The translations under genes and the position numbers were made by a program. The notes below the pieces were generated by a model. That model searched no databases. It saw nothing but the letters and a program-made list of their open reading frames with translations, and was not told the DNA's origin. A stretch of DNA of 64,000 nucleotides from Astropecten irregularis (Eukaryota > Echinodermata > Asteroidea > Paxillosida > Astropectinidae): contig OZ020248.1 of assembly GCA_963971285.1 (NCBI GenBank), positions 7,130,001 to 7,194,000 of the forward strand, written 5' to 3'. Shown in pieces: positions 50,705 through 61,372 of this stretch. Position 1 is the first letter of the stretch. Each line of letters opens with the position of its first letter.

Positions 50705-52658
50705 TTAAAACTGCACTTCGACTATGAGACACTTTTTGACGCTACAGTTGGACATTTCTCCCTGAATACTGAGGTAATCGACTTCAAACTTACACGACAT
50801 GTAGCCCCAGATGTACTCTAGAGGGAAATATGGGCTGTGCCAAATTCCAAAGTCATGTTTATGGCCGAAAATCCAAGTATAGCACCACACGCTATGCGTG
50901 AAGGTCTCCGAGCAGGCCGCATTAAAACTGGTCTTAGACTATGAGAAAATTTTTGACACTATAGTTGGAAATTTCTCCCTGAATACTGAGGCAATCGACT
51001 TGAAACTTCCACGATATTTAGCCCCAGATGAACTCTACAGGGAAATATGGGCTGTGCCAAATTCCAAAGTCATGTTCTTGGCCGAAAATCCAAGTATAGC
51101 ACCACACGCTATGCGTGAAGGCCTCCGAGCAGGCCGCATTAAAACTGCACTTCGACTATGTGACACTTTTTGACGCTAGAGTTGGACATTTTTCCCTGAA
51201 TACTGATGCAATCGACTTGAAACTTCCACGATATTTAGCACCAGATGAACTCTACAGGGAAATATGGGCTGTGCCAAATTCCAAAGTCATGTTCTTGGCC
51301 GAAAATCCAAGTATAGCACCACACGCTATGCGTGAAGGTCTCCGAGCAGGCCGCATTAAAACTGGTCTTAGACTATGAGAAAATTTTTGACACTATAGTT
51401 GGAAATTTCTCCCTGAATACTGAGGCAATCGACTTGAAACTTCCACGATATTTAGCCCCAGATGAACTCTACAGGGAAATATGGGCTGTGCCAAATTCCA
51501 AAGTCATGTTCTTGGCCGAAAATCCAAGTATAGCACCACACGCTATGCGTGAAGGTCTCCGAGCAGGCCGCATTAAAACTGGTCTTAGACTATGAGAAAA
51601 TTTTTGACACTATAGTTGGAAATTTCTCCCTGAATACTGAGGCAATCGACTTGAAACTTCCACGATATTTAGCCCCAGATGAACTCTACAGGGAAATATG
51701 GGCTGTGCCAAATTCCAAAGTCATGTTCTTGGCCGAAAATCCAAGTATAGCACCACACGCTATGCGTGAAGGCCTCCGAGCAGGCCGCATTAAAACTGCA
51801 CTTTGACTATGAGGCACTTTTTGACGCTCGAGTTGGAAATTTTTCCCTGAATACTGAGGTAATCGACTTGAAACCTGCACGACATGTAGCCCCAGATGTA
51901 CTCTAGAGGGAAATATGGGCTGTGCCAAATTCCAAAGTCATGTTCATGGCCTAAAATCCAAGTAAAGCAACACACGCTATGCGAGAAGGCCTCCGAGCAG
52001 GCCGCATTAAAACTGCACTTTGACTATGAGACACTTTTTGACGCTAGAGTTGGAAATTTTTCCCTGAATACTGATGCAATCGACTTGAAACTTCCACGAT
52101 ATTTAGCCCCAGATGAACTCTACAGGGAAATATGGGCTGTGCCAAATTCCAAAGTCATGTTCTTGGCCGAAAATCCAAGTATAGCACCACACGCTATGCG
52201 TGAAGGTCTCCGAGCAGGCCGCATTAAAACTGGTCTTAGACTATGAGAAAAATTGTTGACACTATAGTTGGAAATTTCTCCCTGAATACTGAGGCAATCG
52301 ACTTGAAACTTCCACGATATTTAGCCCCAGATGAACTCTACAGGGAAATATGGGCTGTGCCAAATTCCAAAGTCATGTTCTTGGCCGAAAATCCAAGTAT
52401 AGCACCACACGCTATGCGTGAAGGCCTCCGAGCAGGCCGCATTAAAACTGCACTTTGACTATGAGGCACTTTTTGACACTATAGTTGAAAATTTCTCCCT
52501 GAATACTGAGGCAATCGACTTGAAACTTCCACGATATTTAGCCCCAGATGAACTCTACAGGGAAATATGGGCTGTGCCAAATTACAAAGTCATGTTCTTG
52601 GCCTAAAATCCAAGTAAAGCAACACATGCTATGCGAGAAGGCCTCCGAGCAGGCCGCA
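50705..52658 (+). repeat. 9-monomer duplication, copy 1
   Basis: This copy is followed at an offset of 1954 bp (9 x 217 plus a 1-bp insertion) by 52659-54600. Shared rare variants are GACTTCAAAC (50781/52735), CATGTTTATGG (about 50856/52810) and TTAGCACCAGATG (about 51236/53190). These occur nowhere else that I saw. Confidence 0.82.
52455..52500 (+). repeat. X/K hybrid junction
   Basis: GACTATGAGGCACTTTTTGAC, which normally leads into the X start GCTCGAG, is followed here by ACTATAGTTGAAAATTTC, the K variant. The next monomer boundary leads into a segment (from about 52659) that repeats 50705 onward with an offset of 1954 bp. Confidence 0.78.
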
Positions 52659-54600
52659 TTAAAACTGCACTTCGACTATGAGACACTTTTTGACGCTAGA
52701 GTTGGACATTTCTCCCTGAATACTGAGGTAATCGACTTCAAACTTACACGACATGTAGCCCCAGATGTACTCTAGAGGGAAATATGGGCTGTGCCAAATT
52801 CCAAAGTCATGTTTATGGCCGAAAATCCAAGTATAGCACCACACGCTATGCGTGAAGGTCTCCGAGCAGGCCGCATTAAAACTGGTCTTAGACTATGAGA
52901 AAATTTTTGACACTATAGTTGGAAATTTCTCCCTGAATACTGAGGCAATCGACTTGAAACTTCCACGATATTTAGCCCCAGATGAACTCTACAGGGAAAT
53001 ATGGGCTGTGCCAAATTCCAAAGTCATGTTCTTGGCCGAAAATCCAAGTATAGCACCACACGCTATGCGTGAAGGCCTCCGAGCAGGCCGCATTAAAACT
53101 GCACTTCGACTATGTGACACTTTTTGACGCTAGAGTTGGACATTTTTCCCTGAATACTGATGCAATCGACTTGAAACTTCCACGATATTTAGCACCAGAT
53201 GAACTCTACAGGGAAATATGGGCTGTGCCAAATTCCAAAGTCATGTTCTTGGCCGAAAATCCAAGTATAGCACCACACGCTATGCGTGAAGGTCTCCGAG
53301 CAGGCCGCATTAAAACTGGTCTTAGACTATGAGAAAATTTTTGACACTATAGTTGGAAATTTCTCCCTGAATACTGAGGCAATCGACTTGAAACTTCCAC
53401 GATATTTAGCCCCAGATGAACTCTACAGGGAAATATGGGCTGTGCCAAATTCCAAAGTCATGTTCTTGGCCGAAAATCCAAGTAAAGCAACACATGCTAT
53501 GCGAGAAGGCCTCCGAGCAGGCCGCATTAAAACTGCACTTCGACTATGAGACACTTTTTGACGCTAGAGTTGGACATTTCTCCCTGAATACTGAGGTAAT
53601 CGACTTGAAACTTACACGACATGTAGCCCCAGATGTACTCTAGAGGGAAATATGGGCTGTGCCAAATTCCAAAGTCATGTTCATGGCCTAAAATCCAAGT
53701 AAAGCAACACACGCTATGCGAGAAGGCCTCCGAGCAGGCCGCATTAAAACTGCACTTTGACTATGAGACACTTTTTGACGCTAGAGTTGGAAATTTTTCC
53801 CTGAATACTGATGCAATCGACTTGAAACTTCCACGATATTTAGCCCCAGATGAACTCTACAGGGAAATATGGGCTGTGCCAAATTCCAAAGTCATGTTCT
53901 TGGCCGAAAATCCAAGTATAGCACCACACGCTATGCGTGAAGGTCTCCGAGCAGGCCGCATTAAAACTGGTCTTAGACTATGAGAAAAATTGTTGACACT
54001 ATAGTTGGAAATTTCTCCCTGAATACTGAGGCAATCGACTTGAAACTTCCACGATATTTAGCCCCAGATGAACTCTACAGGGAAATATGGGCTGTGCCAA
54101 ATTCCAAAGTCATGTTCTTGGCCGAAAATCCAAGTATAGCACCACACGCTATGCGTGAAGGCCTCCGAGCAGGCCGCATTAAAACTGCACTTTGACTATG
54201 AGGCACTTTTTGACGCTCGAGTTGGAAATTTTTCCCTGAATACTGAGGTAATCGACTTGAAACCTGCACGACATGTAGCCCCAGATGTACTCTAGAGGGA
54301 AATATGGGCTGTGCCAAATTCCAAAGTCATGTTCATGGCCTAAAATCCAAGTAAAGCAACACATGCTATGCGAGAAGGCCTCCGAGCAGGCCGCATTAAA
54401 ACTGCACTTCGACTATGAGACACTTTTTGACGCTAGAGTTGGACATTTCTCCCTGAATACTGAGGTAATCGACTTGAAACTTACACGACATGTAGCCCCA
54501 GATGTACTCTAGAGGGAAATATGGGCTGTGCCAAATTCCAAAGTCATGTTCTTGGCCGAAATTCCAAGTATAGCACCACACGCTATGCGTGAAGGTCTCC
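52659..54600 (+). repeat. 9-monomer duplication, copy 2 (partly rearranged)
   Basis: The copy is clear to about 53470. There GGCCGAAAATCC joins directly to AAGTAAAGCAACACATG, a hybrid of the two downstream-half types. One monomer is missing after that point, so the remainder matches at an 8-monomer offset. Confidence 0.78.
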
Positions 54601-57546
54601 GAGCAGGCCGCATTAAAACTGGTCTTAGACTATGAGAAAATTTTTGACACTATAGTTGGAAATTTCTCCCTGAATACTGAGGCAATCGACTTGAAACTTC
54701 CACGATATTTAGCCCCAGATGAACTCTACAGGGAAATATGGGCTGTGCCAAATTCCAAAGTCATGTTCTTGGCCGAAAATCCAAGTATAGCACCACACGC
54801 TATGCGTGAAGGCCTCCGAGCAGGCCGCATTAAAACTGCATTTTGACTATGAGGCACTTTTTGACGCTCGAGTTGGAAATTTTTCCCTGAATACTGAGGT
54901 AATCGACTTGAAACCTGCACGACATGTAGCCCCAGATGTACTCTAGAGGGAAATATGGGCTGTGCCAAATTCCAAAGTCATGTTCATGGCCTAAAATCCA
55001 AGTAAAGCAACACATGCTATGCGAGAAGGCCTCCGAGCAGGCCGCATTAAAACTGCACTTCGACTATGTGACACTTTTTGACGCTAGAGTTGGACATTTT
55101 TCCCTGAATACTGAGGAAACCGACTTGAAACTTGCACGACATGTAGCCCCAGATGAACTCTACAGGAAAAAATGGGCTCTGTCAAATTACAAAGTCATTT
55201 TCATGGCCGAAAATCAAAGTATAACACCACACGCTATGCGTTAAGGCCTCCGAGCAGGCCGCATTAAAACTGCACTTAGACTATGAGACACTTTTTGACG
55301 CTAGAGTTGGGAATTTCTCCCTGAATACTGAGGTAATCGACTTGAAACTTGCACGACATGTAGCCCCAGATGTACTCTAGAGGGAAATATGGGCTGTGCC
55401 AAATTCCAAAGTCATGTTCATGGTCTAAAATCCAAGTAAAGCAACACAAGCTATGCGAGAAGGCCTCCGAGCAGGCCGCATTAAAACTGCACTTAGACTA
55501 TGAGACACTTTTTGACGCTAGAGTTGGGAATTTCTCCCTGAATACTGAGAAAACCGACTTGAAACTTGCACGACATGTAGCCCTAGATGAACTCTACAGG
55601 GAAATATGGGCTGTGTCAAATTACAAAGTCATTTTCATGGCCGAAAATCAAAGTATAACACCACACGCTATGCGTGAAGGCCTCCGAGCAGGCCGCATTA
55701 AAACTGCACTTAGACTATGAGACACTTTTTGACGCTAGAGTTGGAAATTTTTCCCTGAATACTGATGCAATCGACTTGAAACTTCCACGATATTTAGCCC
55801 CAGATGAACTCTACAGGGAAATATGGGCTGTGCCAAATTCCAAAGTCATGTTCATGGCCTAAAATCCAAGTAAAGCAACACATGCTATGCGAGAAGGCCT
55901 CCGAGCAGGCCGCATTAAAACTGCACTTCGACTATGTGACACTTTTTGACGCTAGAGTTGGACATTTCTCCCTGAATACTGAGGTAATCGACTTGAAACT
56001 TACACGACATGTAGCCCCAGATGTACTCTAGAGGGAAATATGGGCTGTGCCAAATTCCAAAGTCATGTTCATGGCCTAAAATCCAAGTAAAGCAACACAC
56101 GCTATGCGAGAAGGCCTCCGAGCAGGCCGCATTAAAACTGCACTTCGACTATGTGACACTTTTTGACGCTAGAGTTGGACATTTTTCCCTGAATACTGAG
56201 GCAATCGACTTGAAACTTGCACGACATGTAGCCCTAGATGAACTCTACAGGGAAATATGGGCTGTGTCAAATTACAAAGTCATTTTCATGGCCGAAAATC
56301 AAAGTATAACACCACACGCTATGCGTGAAGGCCTCCGAGCAGGCCGCATTAAAACTGCACTTCGACTATGTGACACTTTTTGACGCTAGAGTTGGACATT
56401 TCTCCCTGAATACTGAGGTAATCGACTTGAAACTTACACGACATGTAGCCCCAGATGTACTCTAGAGGGAAATATGGGCTGTGCCAAATTCCAAAGTCAT
56501 GTTCATGGCATAAAATCCAAGTAAAGCAACACACGCTATGCGTGAAGGCCTCCGAGCAGGCCGCATTAAAACTGGTCTTAGACTATGAGAAAATGTTTGA
56601 CACTATAGTTGGAAATTTCTCCCTGAATACTGAGGTAATCGACTTGGAACTTACACGACATGTAGCCCCAGATGTACTCTAGAGGGAAATATGGGCTGTG
56701 CCAAATTCCAAAGTCATGTTCATGGCCTAAAATCCAAGTAAAGCAACACACGCTATGCGAGAAGGCCTCCGAGCAGGCCGCATTAAAACTGCACTTTGAC
56801 TATGAGACACTTTTTGACGCTAGAGTTGGAAATTTTTCCCTGAATACTGAGGCAATCGACTTGAAACTTCCACGATATTTAGCCCCAGATGAACTCTACA
56901 GGGAAATATGGGCTGTGCCAAATTCCAAAGTCATGTTCATGGCCTAAAATCCAAGTAAAGCAACACATGCTATGCGAGAAGGCCTCCGAGCAGGCCGCAT
57001 TAAAACTGCACTTCGACTATGTGACACTTTTTGACGCAAGAGTTGGACATTTCTCCCTGAATACTGAGGTAATCGACTTGAAACTTACACGACATGTAGC
57101 CCCAGATGTACTCTAGAGGGAAATATGGGCTGTGCCAAATTCCAAAGTCATGTTCATGGCCTAAAATCCAAGTAAAGCAACACACGCTATGCGAGAAGGC
57201 CTCCGAGCAGGCCGCATTAAAACTGCACTTCGACTATGTGACACTTTTTGACGCTAGAGTTGGACATTTTTCCCTGAATACTGAGGAAACCGACTTGAAA
57301 CTTGCACGACATGTAGCCCTAGATGAACTCTACAGGGAAATATGGGCTGTGTCAAATTACAAAGTCATTTTCATGGCCGAAAATCAAAGTATAACACCAC
57401 ACGCTATGCGTGAATGCCTCCGAGCAGGCCGCATTAAAACTGCACTTAGACTATGAGACACTTTTTGACGCTAGAGTTTGACATTTTTCCCTGAATACTG
57501 AGGCAATCGACTTGAAACTTCCACGATATTTAGCCCCAGATGAACT

Positions 57547-58900
57547 CTACAGGGAAATATGGGCTGGGCCAAATTCCAAAGTCATGTTCTTGGCCGAAAA
57601 TCCAAGTATAGCACCACACGCTATGCGTGAAGGCCTCCGAGCAGGAAGCATTACAACTGCACTTTGACTATGAGACACTTTTTGACGCTCGAGTTGGAAA
57701 TTTTTCACTGAATACTGAGGTAATCGACTTGAAAATTGCACGACATGTAGCCCCAGATGTACTCTAGAGGGAAATATGGGCTTTGCCAAATTCCAAAGTC
57801 ATGTTCATGGCCTAAAATCCAAGTAAAGCAACACACGCTATGCGTGAAGGCCTCCGATCAGGCCGCATTAAAACTGCACTTAGACTATGAGACACTTTTT
57901 GACGCTAGAGTTGAGAATTTCTCCCTGAATACTGAGGCAATCGACTTGAAACTTGCACGACATGTAGCCCCAGATGTACTCTACAGGGAAATATGGGCTG
58001 TGCCAAATTCCAAAGTCATGTTCATGGCCTAAAATCCAAGTAAAGCAACACACGCTATGCGTGAAGGCCTCCGAGCAGGCCGCATTAAAACTGCACTTAG
58101 ACTATGAGACACTTTTTGACGCTAGAGTTTGACATTTTTCCCTGAATACTGAGGCAATCGACTTGAAACTTGCACGACATGTATCCCCATATGAACTCTA
58201 CAGGGAAATATGGGCTGTGCCAAATTACAAAGTCATGTTCATGGCCGAAAATCCAAGTATAGCACCACAAGCTATGCGTTAAGGCCTCCGAGCAGGCCGC
58301 ATTAAAACTGCACTTAGACTATGAAACACTTTTTGACGCTAGAGTTGGAAATTTTTCCCTGAATACTGATGCAATCGACTTGAAACTTCCACGATATTTA
58401 GCCCCAGATGAACTCTACAGGGAAATATGGGCTGGGCCAAATTCCAAAGTCATGTTCTTGGCCGAAAATCCAAGTATAGCACCACACGCTATGCGTGAAG
58501 GCCTCCGAGCAGGCCGCATTAAAACTGCACTTTGACTATGAGACACTTTTTGACGCTCGAGTTGAAAATTTTTCCCTGAATACTGAGGTAATCGACTTGA
58601 AAATTGCACGACATGTAGCCCCAGATGTACTCTAGAGGGAAATATGGGCTGTGCCAAATTCCAAAGTCATGTTCATGGCCTAAAATCCAAGTAAAGCAAC
58701 ACACGCTATGCGTGAAGGCCTCCGATCAGGCCGCATTAAAACTGCACTTAGACTATGAGACACTTTTTGACGCTAGAGTTGAGAATTTCTCCCTGAATAC
58801 TGAGGCAATCGACTTGAAACTTGTACGACATGTTGCCCCAGATGTACTCTACAGGGAAATATGGGCTGTGCCAAATTTCAAAGTCATGTTCATGGCCTAA
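57547..58900 (+). repeat. 4-monomer duplication in block C
   Basis: The segment around 57547-58032 recurs 868 bp (4 monomers) later at 58415-58900. Shared rare variants are TTGAAAATTGCACG (about 57730 and 58598), CCGATCAGG (about 57855 and 58723) and GTTGAGAATTTC (about 57910 and 58778). Private changes such as CAGGAAGCATTACAAC (about 57643) show moderate later divergence. Confidence 0.8.
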
Positions 58901-59730
58901 AATCCAAGTATAGCACCACACGCTATGCGAGAAGGCCTCCGATCAGGCCGCATTAAAACTGCACTTAAACTATGAGACACTTTTTGACGCTAGAGTTGGG
59001 AATTTCTTCCTGAATACTGAGGAAACCGACTTGAAACTTGCACGACATGTAGCCCCCAATGAACTCTACAGGGAAATATGGGCTGTGTCAAATTACAAAG
59101 TCATTTTCATGGCCGAAAATCAAAGTATAACACCACACGCTATGCGTGAAGGCCTCCGAGCAGGCCGCATTAAAACAGCACTTTGACTATGAGACACTTT
59201 TTGACGCTAGACTTGGGAATTTCTCCCTGAATACTGAGGCAATCGACTTGAAACTTGCACGACATGTAGCCCCAGATGAACTCTACAGGGAAATATGGGC
59301 TGTGCCAAATTAGAAAGTCATGTTCATGGCCGAAAATCCAAGTATAGCACCACACGCTATGAGAGAAGGCCGCCGAGCAGGCCGCATTAAAACTGCACTT
59401 AGACTATGAGTGACTTTTTGACGCTAGAGTTGGAAACTTCTCCCTGAATACTGAGGCAATCGACTTGAAACTTGTACGACATGTATCCCCAGATGAACTC
59501 TACAGGGAAATATGGGCTGTGCCAAATTCCAAAGTCATGTTCATGGCCGAAAATCCAAGTATAGTACCACACGCTATGCGTGAAGGCCTCCGAGCAGGCC
59601 GCATTAAAACTGCACTTAGACTATGCGACACTTTTTGACGCTAGAGTTGGAAATTTTTCCCTGAATACTGAGGCAATCGACTTGAAACTTGCACGACATG
59701 TAGCCCCAGATGAACTCTACGGGGAAATAT

Positions 59731-59742
59731 GGGCTTGTTTCA
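59731..59742 (+). other. Single-base insertion in the otherwise near-invariant core
   Basis: GGGCTTGTTTCAAATTAC is present where other copies have GGGCTGTGTCAAATTAC. The variant is private to this monomer. Confidence 0.85.
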
Positions 59743-60493
59743 AATTACAAAGTCATGTTCATGGCCGAAAACCAAAGTATAACACCACACGCTATGCGTG
59801 AAGGCCTCCGAGCAGGCCGCATTAAAACTGGTCTTAGACAATGAGAAAATTTTTGACGCTAGAGTTTGACATTTTTCCCTGAATACTGAGGCAATCGACT
59901 TGAAACTTGCACGACATGTAGCCCCAGATGAACTCTACAGGGAAATATGGGCTGTGCCAAATTAGAAAGTCATGTTCATGGCCTAAAATCCAAGTATAGC
60001 ACCACACGCTATGCGAGAAGGCCTCCGATCAGGCCGCATTAAAACTGCACTTAGACTATGAGACACTTTTTGACGCTAGAGTTGGGAATTTCTTCCTGAA
60101 TACTGAGGAAACCGACTTGAAACTTGCACGACATGTAGCCCCAGATGAACTCTACAGGGAAATATGGGCTGTGTCAAATTACAAAGTCATTTTCATGGCC
60201 GAAAATCAAAGTATAACACCACACGCTATGCGTGAAGGCCTCCGAGCAGGCCGCATTAAAACAGCACTTTGACTATGAGACACTTTTTGACGCTAGAGTT
60301 GGGAATTTCTCCCTGAATACTGAGGTAATCGACTTGAAACTTGCACGACATATAGCCCCAGATGTACTCCAGAGGGAAATATGGGCTGTGCCAAATTCCA
60401 AAGTCATGTTCATGGCCTAAAATCCAAGTAAAGCAACACACGCTATGCGAGAAGGCCTCCGAGCAGGCCGCATTAAAACTGCACTTAGACTAT

Positions 60494-60512
60494 GAGACAC
60501 TTTTTTGAAGCT
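60494..60512 (+). other. Insertion in the T-run (T6), also at 62457
   Basis: CACTTTTTTGAAGCTGGAG here, and CACTTTTTTGACGCTGGAG at about 62455, carry six T instead of five. Both share the GCTGGAG variant, so they are related copies within block C. Confidence 0.83.
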
Positions 60513-61356
60513 GGAGTTGGGAATTTCTCCCTGAATACTGAGGAAACCGACTTGAAACTTGCACGACATGTAGCCCCAGATAAACTCTACAGGGAAATAT
60601 GGGCTGTGCCAAATTCCAAAGTCATGTTCATGGCCGAAAATCCAAGTATAGCACCACACGCTATGCGTGAAGGCCACCGAGCAGGCCGCATTAAAACTGT
60701 ACTTAGACTATGAGACAATTTTTGACACTAGAGTTGGAAATTTCTCCCTGAATACTGAGGCAATCGATTTGAAACCTGCACGACATGTAGCCCCAGATGA
60801 ACTCTACAGGGAAATATGGGCTGTGCCAAATTCCAAAGTCATGTTCATGGCCGAAAATCCAAGTATAGCACCACACGCTATGCTTGAAGGCCTCCGAGCA
60901 GGCCGCATTAAAACTGGTCTTAGACAATGAGAAAATTGTTGACGCTAGAGTTTGACATTTTTCACTGAATACTGAGGCAATCGACTTGAAACTTGCACGA
61001 CATGTAGCCCCAGATGAACTCTACAGGGAAATATGGGCTGTGCCAAATTAGAAAGTCATGTTCATGGCCGAAAATCCAAGTATAGCACCACACGCTATGA
61101 GAGAAGGCCGCCGAGCAGGCCGCATTAAAACTGCACTTAGACTATGAGTGACTTTTTGACGCTAGAGTTGGAAATTTCTCCCTGAATACTGAGGCAATCG
61201 ACTTGAAACTTGTACGACATGTATCCCCAGATGAACTCTACAGGGAAATATGGGCTGTGCCAAATTCCAAAGTCATGTTCATGGCCGAAAATCCAAGTAT
61301 AGTACCACACGCTATGCGTGAAGGCCTCCGAGCAGGCCGCATTAAAACTGTACTTA

Positions 61357-61372
61357 GACTATATGAGACAAT
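61357..61372 (+). other. 2-bp insertion ACTATATGAG, also at 62881
   Basis: ACTATATGAGACAATTTTT is present where other copies have ACTATGAGACAATTTTT. The same form recurs near 62880-62890. The +2 joins two frames, which is why unusually long open frames (126 and 160 codons) occur only here. Confidence 0.85.

Larger units (their letters stand above)
47404..55079 (+). repeat. Block A5b (A-type made only of K, X, T and D)
   Basis: From 47482 the order is T K X D X T K K X T D K X D X T K H/D K K X D K K* T K H/D K T D K X T K X. There is no S, HQ or G monomer, unlike every other block. Short-offset duplications (5, 8, 9 and 11 monomers) dominate. Three copies of a 1-bp insertion, GAGAAAAATTGTTGAC, lie near 49862, 52249 and 53986. 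Confidence 0.82.
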
